Source: JAPOXR01 sp965221935 (lineage in GTDB: Bacteria > Pseudomonadota > Alphaproteobacteria > Rhodobacterales > Rhodobacteraceae). Taken from it: a stretch of DNA of 64,000 bases. Positions within the stretch are counted from its first letter, which is position 1. Each line of letters starts with the position of its first letter. The DNA lies in contig CBDCSZ010000067.1 of NCBI GenBank assembly GCA_965221935.1, positions 54,549 through 118,548 of the forward strand, read 5' to 3'. The notes beneath the pieces were generated by a model that was given only the letters and a program-made list of their open reading frames with translations, ran no database searches and was not told where the DNA came from. Both the position numbers and the translations under genes were made by a program. Below, piece after piece: positions 26,635 through 35,362 of the stretch.

Positions 26635-27585
26635 TCAGTCAGGCAATTGTCTTAGCAACGCCTTTACAACCGCAGTGGAATTCCCTGCCGCCAAATTCAT
26701 GAACCTCTCCATCTGGTTTTCGCCTTCTCCGCCGCCTGCCAGGTCGGCGAGACTTCTCACCGCCAGGAACGGCACTTGATTGGCGTAGGCGACATGAGCC
26801 ACGGCTGCGCTTTCCATGTCCAGCGCGCGTGCGCCAAAGGTCTCGAACGCGTAGGACCGGAACGCGGAATTATCAATAAATGACCCGCCGGAGACACCCG
26901 AACCGCCGACGACGGTTTTTGGCGCCTTATCGATGCAGTTGTCGTTAGCGGAACACTGCGCCAGCACGATATCGTCCGCAATGCTTCCTGCAATTGCCAG
27001 CAGACGCTCATCGACCGGAAACCAGAACCTTGTTTCCGGTCCAGCGGCGCCTTTCCGGAGCACGGTCACTGAGCGTGGAAACATCATGCCGAAATTCTCA
27101 AAAGGATATTCAAAAAACGGGATTGGCGCCCAATTGCCATCAACCTCTCTGGCAAACACTGTCTCCAGATACTGGCCCCAGCGGTCGGCAATGAACACAT
27201 CCCCAATATTCAGAGACGGGTCTGCGCTGCCGGCGATGCCGGAAAAGACAATCCGTTCAACCGGGAAATGATCCAGTGCGAGCTGCACGGTCATGGCCGC
27301 ATTGACGACACTGATCCCGCTCAGGAACAGGACGACGTCCTGACCTTCGATTTTTCCAGTGGTGAACTCAACGCCATTCGCAACCTTAACCGATGGGTCT
27401 TCAATCTCGGACTTAAGGATAGCGATTTCAGGCGCAAATGCGGATACAATGGCCGTTCGCTGAATATCGCCGTCCGACGATGCCGCCCGCACGGTCAACG
27501 CGCAAAGTATCATCACGCTGAAAAAGACAGTTTTAACAATCAAGATACTGCAGTGGGACCGGCGTAACGAATGGCGTTTCATCAT
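26635..27585 (-). CDS. secreted MTA/SAH-nucleosidase-like phosphorylase family protein
   Basis: 316 residues from ATG 27583-27585, with AGAAGGA 8 nt before it; the frame is open to 27906. A signal peptide is likely (MMKRHSLRRSHC then ILIVKTVFFSVMILCALTVRAAS). The mature part has the PNP/UDP fold: TAIVSAFAPEIAIL, VLFLSGISVVNAAM, RIVFSGIAGSADP and ARALDMESAAVAHVA (the nucleoside-binding ME). Family members cleave purine nucleosides such as methylthioadenosine or adenosylhomocysteine. An extracytoplasmic location would suit nucleoside scavenging. A decayed paralogue lies at 11313-11700. Confidence 0.85.
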   Translation of the reverse strand: MMKRHSLRRSHCSILIVKTVFFSVMILCALTVRAASSDGDIQRTAIVSAFAPEIAILKSEIEDPSVKVANGVEFTTGKIEGQDVVLFLSGISVVNAAMTVQLALDHFPVERIVFSGIAGSADPSLNIGDVFIADRWGQYLETVFAREVDGNWAPIPFFEYPFENFGMMFPRSVTVLRKGAAGPETRFWFPVDERLLAIAGSIADDIVLAQCSANDNCIDKAPKTVVGGSGVSGGSFIDNSAFRSYAFETFGARALDMESAAVAHVAYANQVPFLAVRSLADLAGGGEGENQMERFMNLAAGNSTAVVKALLRQLPD

Positions 27586-28378
27586 GGTCAAAGTCCTTCT
27601 GTCAAAACCAATGACTCCAAACATAGCTGGCTGTTGATCCGAGCTGCATACTGAATTCTCAGGAAGAGGCCAAACGGGACGGCCTGCGAGCGCCGTCAGG
27701 GCAGCGTGGCTGTCACATCCCGCTTCGCCGACAGCGTGCTTGATTTCAGTTTCCGCTCGGACCTTTTTGTCGACGAAATTGAGGACGGCGTTTGCATTGA
27801 GTTGAAGCCCCCGCTGCGCTTGCAAAGCGCATGTGTTATTTTCGTCAAAAGATACGCGGCCATGGCAATGGTCAAGACTTCCCTTGCCGCATGCCGCCGC
27901 GCTCAAATCGATATGGGTTTTGGCAGGTTTGGGAGCACAATACCAATGGCATTCAAGGCGCTTGAAGCCATGCTTGCCGGATGAAAATCATGTCAACCAT
28001 TCGCAGCCAGCGACACAATGCCGCCGCCAGCGCCTGGTCTCGAAGTCCGCTGACGGAATCGTCATGGGCGCCTTGACAGGGGTGACGGCGGGGCAATGCA
28101 TAACCCCCTGTGCGCATGATGCCAGCCAAGGCCGCGTAGTCACCCCTTCAGAGCTCACCTTGGAACAGCCAAGGGTCGATGAGCCGCATCGCCGTCAGCG
28201 GTTATGCCCCGGATCCACCGTTTGGAGGGTTTTGGCCAAATTCCACCTGCCGCCGCAACAAACGCGGTGCGGCCATACCGCATGCAAAGCCGGACACTGC
28301 GAGCGTGACCTGCCAGACCAGAAACTGAATTCAATTCAACGGCCGATCTGAGGCGTCCAAGGCGGAGTTGGCGGCGCT
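27586..28378. other. 793-bp intergenic stretch
   Basis: Open frames exist on the plus strand (27706-27984, 27833-28351), but their translations look random and have no family resemblance. The stretch separates the secreted nucleosidase from the D-amino-acid operon, both leftward. I see no RNA gene or repeat. Confidence 0.45.
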
Positions 28379-29236
28379 TCAGTCCGCGGCCTTCAAACTC
28401 TCTTCCAGATACAATTCGCGCAGCCTCTTCGCCACGGGTCCCGGCTTGCCGCCCGCAAGCTTGACACCATCGATTTCAACAACCGGCATGACATAGTTGG
28501 AGGCTGAAGTGATGAAGGCTTCGGCTGCGTCCTGGGCTTCCGCAATCGTGAACGGCCGCTCTTCAACTGTCATCTGCGCTTCGCGGGCGTATCGCAGGAC
28601 AGCGGCCCGGGTTATGCCGTGAAGAATGTCCCGCGACAGCTGCCGGGTCACAATCGCGCCCGACTTGGTGACGATGTAGGCGTTGTAGGCTGTGCCTTCC
28701 GTCACTTGGCCATCCTGCACCAGGAAAGCATCATCGTAACCGGCCTTCGCGGCAGCCGTTTTTGCCATCGATGGATACAGCAGCTGCACGGTCTTGATGT
28801 CGCGGCGCCCCCAGCGCAGATCATCGGCGACAGTGACCCTGATCCCTTTCTCCGGGTCTGTCGGGTTCATAGTTTCATGCGACTGCGTGAACATCACGAC
28901 TGTGGGCGCCACATCCGGCCCAGGGAATTTGAAACTGCGGTCGACGGCGCCGCGGGAAATCTGGAGATAGACCACGCCTTCGACAATTCCGTTCAGCCTC
29001 ACCAATTCGCGCTGTATCCCGAGCAGTTCGTCCCGATCGACTTCGTACGGGATTTGGAGTTCCGAAAGAGACCGTCTGAGCCGGTCCATGTGACCATCGA
29101 AATCCAGCAGTCTTGACCCCAGCACAGATGTCACTTCGTAAACCGCGTCAGCAAACAGAAAGCCGCGGTCAAAGACCGATACCTTGGCATCCTCTTCAGG
29201 CATGTAGCTTCCGTTCAGGTAAACTGTGCGACCCAT
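28379..29236 (-). CDS. dat: D-amino-acid aminotransferase
   Basis: 285 residues, fold-type IV PLP enzyme. Signatures are FDRGFLFADAVYEV, the catalytic lysine in RRDIKTVQLLYPSM, EGTAYNAYIVTKSG and FITSASNYVMPVVEIDG. It exchanges the amino group between D-amino acids and 2-oxoacids, with D-glutamate or D-alanine as usual substrates. Last gene of the dgcN-dgcA-dat run with 51 nt to dgcA. Together they point to D-glutamate breakdown or interconversion. Confidence 0.93.
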   Translation of the reverse strand: MGRTVYLNGSYMPEEDAKVSVFDRGFLFADAVYEVTSVLGSRLLDFDGHMDRLRRSLSELQIPYEVDRDELLGIQRELVRLNGIVEGVVYLQISRGAVDRSFKFPGPDVAPTVVMFTQSHETMNPTDPEKGIRVTVADDLRWGRRDIKTVQLLYPSMAKTAAAKAGYDDAFLVQDGQVTEGTAYNAYIVTKSGAIVTRQLSRDILHGITRAAVLRYAREAQMTVEERPFTIAEAQDAAEAFITSASNYVMPVVEIDGVKLAGGKPGPVAKRLRELYLEESLKAAD

Positions 29237-29287
29237 CTCCTGGCCTCCTTCAAACTTGCGCCAGCCGGCTCTGACCTGCCGCGCTCG

Positions 29288-30256
29288 TTAACCCCAAAGC
29301 GCCGGTTGCGGGGGAAGAATCAGGCTCTTGTCGTAATGGAGCGGCGCTTCGTCATCGCCCGCCAGCAGCAGCGGGCCGTCCAAATCGACGATTTCCGCGC
29401 CCTGGCCGACCAATACCGCCGGCGCCATTGCCAGCGAAGACCCGATCATGCACCCCGCCATGATGCTGTATCCTGCGCTTCGCGCCCGGTCCCTGAGTTC
29501 GAGCGCCTCGGTTAAACCGCCTGTCTTGTCAAGTTTAATGTTGATCATCGAATAACCCGCCGGCAGCCGATCGAACGAATCGACACCGTGGCAGCTTTCG
29601 TCGGCGCAGAGTGCGATTGGGGACGGCAAGTCTGCCAGCGCCTGTTCCTCTCCCGCCGGAAACGGCTGTTCAACCATTTCGACGCCGAGTTCGCTGAATG
29701 CGTGGATCAGATCCAGATATTCGCTGTCGTTCCATCCTTCGTTGGCATCCACAATCAAACGGGCGTGCGGCGCGCCTGCCCGCACCGACGTCATCCGTTC
29801 GATATCAGCTGCTCCACCGCCAAGTTTGACCTTCAATATCGGAAAATCCGCGCATTCTTCCGCACGTGACCGCATGGCCTCCGGAGAATCAAGCGACAGC
29901 GTGAACGCTGTGGTTACGGCTTCCGGCGGCTCGATCCCCGCAAGCTGCCACACCGGTTTGCCGGCAAGTTTCGCCTCGACATCCCACAAGGCGCAGTCAA
30001 CGGCGTTGCGCGCCGCGCCCGGCGGCAGCATTGTCTGCAGCCGCGCGCGGTCAAATGGCGGTTCGAGCGACAGGATCGCCTGTTTCACGCTTGCGACCGA
30101 TTCACCGTAGCGGGCGTACGGCACACACTCGCCGCGCCCGGTTTTTCCGTCGATTTCGATTGTGGCGACCAGCACATGCGCCTCGGTGCGGGCGCCGCGC
30201 GAAATAGCAAATGAGTGTTTCAGCGGAAACCGCCGCTCTGCAACAGTCAACTTCAC
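29288..30256 (-). CDS. dgcA: N-acetyl-D-glutamate racemase DgcA (enolase superfamily)
   Basis: 322 residues. Muconate-lactonising subgroup marks: KVKLGGGAADIER (catalytic K), LIVDANEGW and MVEQPFPAGEE (metal D and E), ADESCHGVDS, and NIKLDKTGGLTEAL (second K). By sequence alone it could be called an L-Ala-D/L-Glu epimerase, but adjacency to dgcN (29 nt) supports the DgcA role: racemising N-acetyl-D-glutamate in D-glutamate catabolism. Confidence 0.88.
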   Translation of the reverse strand: MKLTVAERRFPLKHSFAISRGARTEAHVLVATIEIDGKTGRGECVPYARYGESVASVKQAILSLEPPFDRARLQTMLPPGAARNAVDCALWDVEAKLAGKPVWQLAGIEPPEAVTTAFTLSLDSPEAMRSRAEECADFPILKVKLGGGAADIERMTSVRAGAPHARLIVDANEGWNDSEYLDLIHAFSELGVEMVEQPFPAGEEQALADLPSPIALCADESCHGVDSFDRLPAGYSMINIKLDKTGGLTEALELRDRARSAGYSIMAGCMIGSSLAMAPAVLVGQGAEIVDLDGPLLLAGDDEAPLHYDKSLILPPQPALWG

Positions 30257-30285
30257 AGGAGCGGTCTCAATTCAGCCGGTCCGCG

Positions 30286-31287
30286 CTAAAGCGCCTGCAA
30301 AGCATCGACCAAGGATTCAACGCCAAAACGGATCGGGTCGGTGGCCGGCAGCCCGGTGCGTTCCTCGGCCTCAGCCAGGCATTGCTGCGCCGCTTCTTCC
30401 GACAGGCTTGAGGTGTTGATCGACACGCCGATGACCTCACAGGATGGATTCACAATCCGCGCCATGGCGAGGGCGAGATCCCGCAAACTTTCCAAAGTCG
30501 GCAGCTGGTATTCAGGAAGACCCCGCATATGTGCGCGTCCGGGCTCGTGGCTCAGCACCAATGCGTCAGGCTGACCGCCATGCACCAGCGCCAGTGTCAC
30601 TCCCGAATATGATGCGTGGAACAGCGATCCCTGGCCCTCTATGAAATCCCAGTGATCGTCATGATTGTCCGGTGTCAGCCACTCCACGGCTCCCGCCATG
30701 AAATCGGCCACGACCGCATCGAGAGGAACACCGCTGCCCTCCACCAGGATGCCGGTCTGCCCGGTGGCGCGGAACGTCGCTCTGTGCCCGCGCCGCCGCA
30801 TTTCCCGCTGCATCGCCAGTGACACATACATCTTGCCGACCGACACATCTGTGCCGACAGCGAGGCACCGTTTGCCGGTGCGCTTTCGACCGTTGGCGAT
30901 TGGGTAATCCACCGGCGGCCTTCTCACATCGTGCAATGCGCATCCGCTGCGCCGAGCGGCGCTGGCGATTCGCGGATCGTCGTTGAGGTGGCTGTGCAGT
31001 CCGCTGGCAAGATCCATGCCTGCCGCCAACGCCCGTTCGAGCATGGCTTTCCAGCTGTCGGGAATGACGCCGCCGCGGTTTGCAACTCCGATGACCATTG
31101 TCTGCGCTCCTGCGCCACAGGCCTCTTCAATTGTCAGATCCGGGATCTGCAGGTCGGCGGCGCAGCCTGCCATTCTGAATTGACCGACAACATCTTCAGG
31201 CCGCCAGTCGCGGATTCCCTGGGCCACCTTCACTGCAAGCCGGTCAGGCGCGTCGCCGAGAAACAGGAGATAGGGCTTTTTGAACAT
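30286..31287 (-). CDS. dgcN: N-acetyl-D-glutamate synthase DgcN (DUF1611)
   Basis: 333 residues. Starts MFKKPYLLFLGDAPDRLAVK and has the P-loop-like VGTDVSVGKMYVSLAM and FIEGQGSLFHASYSG typical of DUF1611/DgcN. It acetylates D-glutamate with acetyl-CoA in the characterised pathway; the racemase DgcA then acts, and a deacetylase elsewhere would finish. First gene of the leftward operon; its promoter must lie in 31288-31575, where I see no clear element. Confidence 0.9.
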   Translation of the reverse strand: MFKKPYLLFLGDAPDRLAVKVAQGIRDWRPEDVVGQFRMAGCAADLQIPDLTIEEACGAGAQTMVIGVANRGGVIPDSWKAMLERALAAGMDLASGLHSHLNDDPRIASAARRSGCALHDVRRPPVDYPIANGRKRTGKRCLAVGTDVSVGKMYVSLAMQREMRRRGHRATFRATGQTGILVEGSGVPLDAVVADFMAGAVEWLTPDNHDDHWDFIEGQGSLFHASYSGVTLALVHGGQPDALVLSHEPGRAHMRGLPEYQLPTLESLRDLALAMARIVNPSCEVIGVSINTSSLSEEAAQQCLAEAEERTGLPATDPIRFGVESLVDALQAL

Positions 31288-31575
31288 TGCAACACTCCCC
31301 CTAGAATCAGCGGAAAGCGCCGCTTAGCGTAATCGGGAACGGGTTTTAAGGGCGATTCCGGCATGTTGCGGGAATTGCCCTGTGGGGCGGCAAGTCCACA
31401 TGCCCGGACACGGCGCGAAGCCCGAAATTCGCCCCAGATTATGGGTCCGCCGTTTCAGTTCCCGGAAAATGGCCCATCAGACGCCGATCAACGCCGGGGC
31501 CGCGGGACCGCCAATGTTCCCAGGCCGTGTCCAGGCCAGCCTTTGGCCGAAAGAAACCTGAAACACATGAAACGC

Positions 31576-32511
31576 TCAAAGAACGATCTGGATGATGAAA
31601 AGTCCGAGCAGACAGAACATCAGGAGCTTGTGTGTGCGGCGCACCGATCTCACCGCGCTGTCAATATCGGCCGCCTGAATTTCGCGGCGGCCAGAGGAAT
31701 TCATGAAGGGAAGATCGACTGCCCTTCCATCGTAGATCCGGGGACCGCCCAACGCGATGCCGAGGGCGTGAGCCATCGCCGACTCGGGCCAGCCCGCATT
31801 CGGCGAGTCGTGCAGCTTTGCGTCACTGACGGCATGCCAAAACCGATCGAGCGAGCCGTGGGCAAGTAAAATCAGCGCTCCGGCGATACGGGCCGGGATC
31901 CAGTTGAGCGCATCGTCAAGCCGCGCCGCAGCCCAGCCAAACTCGCAGTAGCGGTCGTTGCGGTAACCGATCATGCTGTCCGCGGTATTGGCGAATTTGT
32001 AAACAACGATGCCCGGCAGTCCAAACACCGCGAACCAGAATGCCGGTGCGGCGACTCCGTCCGCAAACCCCTCAGCCGCGCTTTCGACCGCTGCCTTTGC
32101 GACCTCGCTCGAATCCTGCTCAGCAATCCTCACGGCCAACGATCTGCGATACCGCCCGGCGGCCGTGCGCCAGACCTATGCGGAGGGCCTGCGCCCACCG
32201 CAGACACTTGGTCCACTAGGCTTTTCTGCGCCAGCAGCACACATGCCGCCAAGATCTCAAGAACGCCGCCATACGGCAGTCTCGCCGCGAACCAGCCGAT
32301 GGCGAAAAGCGCGGCGCATGTCAGCAGCATAAACACTGTGCCCGCGGCTTTGGGAATTGGCGCCGCCATTCAGCCGCCGGTCGGCAAAGGCGATCAACTG
32401 GCCAAACATCTCGACCGGATGCGGCATCCGCGACCAAAGCCGCTCCGGGTCGCCGAACCGCCTGTCCAGCAGTAATCCGAGAAGCAGGTATGCTGTGGTC
32501 GTCGCAGACAT
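31576..32511 (-). pseudogene. cbiB: cobalamin biosynthesis CbiB/CobD, two frameshifts
   Basis: Adenosylcobinamide-phosphate synthase, a membrane protein. The homologous sequence is spread over three frames: MSATTTAYLLLGLLLDRRFGD with MPHPVEMFGQLIAFADRRLN (to about 32350), then FAIGWFAARLPYG and AQKSLVDQVSAV (to about 32165), then AAVESAAEGFADGVAAPAFW and DSMIGYRNDRYCEFGWAAARLDD to the end. All pieces are in the correct order, so only small indels separate them. The gene is inactive unless these are sequencing errors. It ends next to rnhB on the same strand. Confidence 0.88.
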
Positions 32512-32533
32512 GGCGGTGCAAAAAACGCCGCCC

Positions 32534-33175
32534 CTAAAGCAGAAGCTGGGCGGCCGCATCGCGCACCGGCGCGAAGCCCTGCCGGTGATGCGGAGTCGGA
32601 CCAAATCTCTGCAGCGCGGCCAGGTGCTCAGCCGTCGCGTAACCGGCATTTCGGCGCCACCCGTAGTTCGGGTATGCATCCCCGAGATCGCGCATAATGC
32701 AATCGCGTTCGACTTTGGCCACAATGCTGGCGGCAGCGATCGACAAGGATATTGTGTCGCCCTTGACGACGGCGGTGGCCGGCATGGTCAGGTCCGGGGG
32801 TATGCGGTTGCCGTCAATCAGGGCATGGTGCGGCAGTGTAGGCAGCCGTTCCAGCGCCTTCTGCATCGCCAGCATCGTCGCATGAAGAATGTTAAGCCGC
32901 GCAATGGCATCAACACCGACAATGGCCACCGAAACCCACGCCATCCGCTTGATAGCGCGCGCGAGTTCCTGCCGCATCTTGGCGCTGAGTTTTTTTGAGT
33001 CGTCGATCCCGGCAGGCGTTTTCCCCGGAAACAGCACGACCGCAGCTGCGGCCACCGGTCCCGCCAGCGATCCGCGGCCGGCCTCATCAACTCCGGCTAC
33101 GAAGCGAAATCCGCGCCTGTTCAGCGCCTGCTCCAGGCAGTCCCCGGGGCCGGAAGCCAACGAGCCTTGCTTCAA
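32534..33175 (-). CDS. rnhB: ribonuclease HII
   Basis: 213 residues. Removes RNA from RNA-DNA hybrids. Catalytic pattern: VAGVDEAGRGSLAGPV (DE), DDSKKLS, HHALIDGNRIP (D) and IAAASIVAKVERD (D). Preceded 15 nt upstream by the end of a small exported protein gene on the same strand. Start codon is the first in frame; N-terminal 25 residues are variable in the family. Confidence 0.95.
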   Translation of the reverse strand: MKQGSLASGPGDCLEQALNRRGFRFVAGVDEAGRGSLAGPVAAAAVVLFPGKTPAGIDDSKKLSAKMRQELARAIKRMAWVSVAIVGVDAIARLNILHATMLAMQKALERLPTLPHHALIDGNRIPPDLTMPATAVVKGDTISLSIAAASIVAKVERDCIMRDLGDAYPNYGWRRNAGYATAEHLAALQRFGPTPHHRQGFAPVRDAAAQLLL

Positions 33176-33190
33176 GCCTTTGGTTCGCCC

Positions 33191-33619
33191 CTATCTGTTA
33201 ACGCTGCTGAGACGAAAACCTTCTTTCCACATGCACTCGTAGTCAAACCGCCGAACCGTCCGGTTTGAGAGTATCGTTTCACGAAGGCAGACAGCAGGCG
33301 TCGGGAGACAGACTCTGCCGTCTCTGTTGCGCCAGGACACGCCGTCCCAATAGGGGTTGGTGCAGACCCTCGGACCTTGCTTGGCCTTTGCAGCCGCAGC
33401 TGCGGCTTCTTCTGCCGCCTGCTTGGCCTTTTTGCCCTTCTTCACTTCGTTGGCAATGATCGCAATCGCGGTCAGTCCTGCCACCGCCTTGATCAAGTCA
33501 CCGGTGCCGCTGGAACTGCCGCCGCTTTGCTTTTTTTTGTGTTCCTCAGCGACCGCGCCTATCGGGACCGCAATGGCAAGCGCAACCACCAGCGCTGCCG
33601 CCGACAGTTTTTTTATCAT
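33191..33619 (-). CDS. exported small protein of unknown function
   Basis: 142 residues from ATG 33617-33619. A clear signal peptide (MIKKLSAAALVVALAIAVPIGAVAEE) is followed by a short serine/glycine linker, a hydrophobic IKAVAGLTAIAIIANEV, a lysine/alanine helical stretch (about 65-85) and a cysteine-containing C-terminal part (CTNPYWDGVSW, CLRETILSNRTVRRFDYEC). Four cysteines suggest two disulfides in the periplasm. I recognise no family. Confidence 0.7.
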   Translation of the reverse strand: MIKKLSAAALVVALAIAVPIGAVAEEHKKKQSGGSSSGTGDLIKAVAGLTAIAIIANEVKKGKKAKQAAEEAAAAAAKAKQGPRVCTNPYWDGVSWRNRDGRVCLPTPAVCLRETILSNRTVRRFDYECMWKEGFRLSSVNR

Positions 33620-33726
33620 GGGTTTGACCTTTCCGTGCAAAATCTGAACCCGCCGGGACTATGGTTCACTATCTCCGGAAAAGCAAGCGTTCGGACGCCG
33701 CCGGGACGGCGCGCCGGAGCGCTGAA

Positions 33727-35253
33727 TCAGGGCGCGATATAGAAATCTTCGCGGATTTTCCGGTCGGCTGCTGCGCTGAGACAGGCAGAATGGTGTTCCC
33801 GCAGAATGGCCCGCACCTTGCGGCGCGCGGCTTCCCGGATGTCGGGCAAACCCTGCGCCTCCCAGACGTCCGGCCGGCTGCGGTCGGCGAGTTCCGGATA
33901 CACGTAGTCCCTTTGCATCGCTTTCATGGTTTCCCCGCTCGCCAGGAAATGCCCGTCGCCGAGAATCGAATCGCAGATATCGTCGAACCGCAGCGCATCG
34001 TCACTGACTTCTATGCCGCGGATAACCCGATAGATTTGACCGTTCATCTCATTGTCCAGAACGAACGCCTCGAATGACACGCCCAGCAATGACGCCATCA
34101 TTCCCGAGCTTTCATAGATCATGTTGCCGCCGGCAAGCCCGGCAGCGAGAGCGGTCACGCCCTTTTCCATTCCCATCTGCGCATCAACGGCTTTGGCATC
34201 GCTCATGCATGCGGCGACGCCCGACGGCAATCCGATCCAGTTTGAAATCTGCGCGCTGGCCGCATTCATGACAGCCGACTCGCCGCCGCCGCCGGAAAAC
34301 GCCCCTGTCCGCAGGTCCAGAACCAATGGCCAGTTTGAAAAGATCATCGGGTAACCCGGTCTCAGGACGTTGATCATGACCAGTGACGCCAGTGTCTCGG
34401 CGAGCGTCGTGGCGAGAAAAGCGGACGGCGACGCCGGCGCCGTGGCTCCTGACTGGACCGCCGTAATGCAGCTGATCGGTATGTTGTGCCGCACGCATTC
34501 GAAAGCTGTCAGCACCGCATCTTCGCCAAACCGCATCGGCGATATCACCGGACTGATATGTGCCGCGCACCAAGGCCGGTCGCTGAACCGGTCGGCGCCG
34601 TCCTGCGCCAGGTCGAACATCCTGACCACATCGGCGACATGGCTGGGATGCGAAAAAGCGGTCGCGACCGGTTTGGTTGTTCCGCACAGCAGCGCATGCG
34701 CCGTGTTGATATCGAGATCGAACGGGTCTTCAACATCGGTCGCGATGCAGCAGCGGGTGAACCAGCTTATGTTGGTCAGGCAGTCCTGCAGCCGGGTCAG
34801 GTCGCGCAGATCGGCAATCGTCGAAGGACGGTAGGCCCCGGTCTCCAGATCCAGTGTCTGCACCGCGGCGCCTCCGGTGCCGAAATGAACGCTGTCGCCG
34901 CCGACAGCGATGCTTCTGGAAGCATCCCTTCCATGCAGGACCACCGACCTTGCGGCATTGGCAATGATGTCTTCAACCAGCGAATTGGGAAAACAAAGCC
35001 GGCCGTCTTTATTCAGGAACGCGCCGGCGCGCAGGCATCGCCGCGTCAGCTCGGCAGGGCTTTCGCTCATTCCCAGTTCAGCCAGCAGCCGCAGCGCTGT
35101 TCGGTAGATGATCCTGATCTCCTGCGGCGTCAGCGGCTTGTACTGACCTCCGGACTGACCGGGCGGCGCCGGATTGACCTCGGGCTCAGCGGCAGTCCGG
35201 CGCGCCACCACAGCGCGCCGTCCGCTTCTCCGGCTGCACCGGCGCTCAGCCAT
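33727..35253 (-). CDS. MttB-family methyltransferase without pyrrolysine
   Basis: 508 residues, trimethylamine-methyltransferase superfamily TIM barrel. Recognisable blocks: RIIYRTALRLLAELGMSES, DASRSIAVGGDSVHFGTGGAAV, PLVLDLRTGAFSGGGGES and EKGVTALAAGLAGGNMIYESSG. There is no internal amber codon, so it belongs to the non-pyrrolysine branch, whose characterised members demethylate glycine betaine or related quaternary amines to a corrinoid protein. No corrinoid protein gene is in view. It is divergent from a dimethylglycine-dehydrogenase-like gene, consistent with methylamine or betaine use. Confidence 0.88.
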   Translation of the reverse strand: MAERRCSRRSGRRAVVARRTAAEPEVNPAPPGQSGGQYKPLTPQEIRIIYRTALRLLAELGMSESPAELTRRCLRAGAFLNKDGRLCFPNSLVEDIIANAARSVVLHGRDASRSIAVGGDSVHFGTGGAAVQTLDLETGAYRPSTIADLRDLTRLQDCLTNISWFTRCCIATDVEDPFDLDINTAHALLCGTTKPVATAFSHPSHVADVVRMFDLAQDGADRFSDRPWCAAHISPVISPMRFGEDAVLTAFECVRHNIPISCITAVQSGATAPASPSAFLATTLAETLASLVMINVLRPGYPMIFSNWPLVLDLRTGAFSGGGGESAVMNAASAQISNWIGLPSGVAACMSDAKAVDAQMGMEKGVTALAAGLAGGNMIYESSGMMASLLGVSFEAFVLDNEMNGQIYRVIRGIEVSDDALRFDDICDSILGDGHFLASGETMKAMQRDYVYPELADRSRPDVWEAQGLPDIREAARRKVRAILREHHSACLSAAADRKIREDFYIAP

Positions 35254-35362
35254 CCGCGGACCGCCGCGGCTCTGTGACCGCCCAGGAACTCATTGCCAAA
35301 TCATGCATCATTAGTTTGCCGTCCCCAAGTGAATATCTTGGCATAACGCCGCCGCCGCAGTA

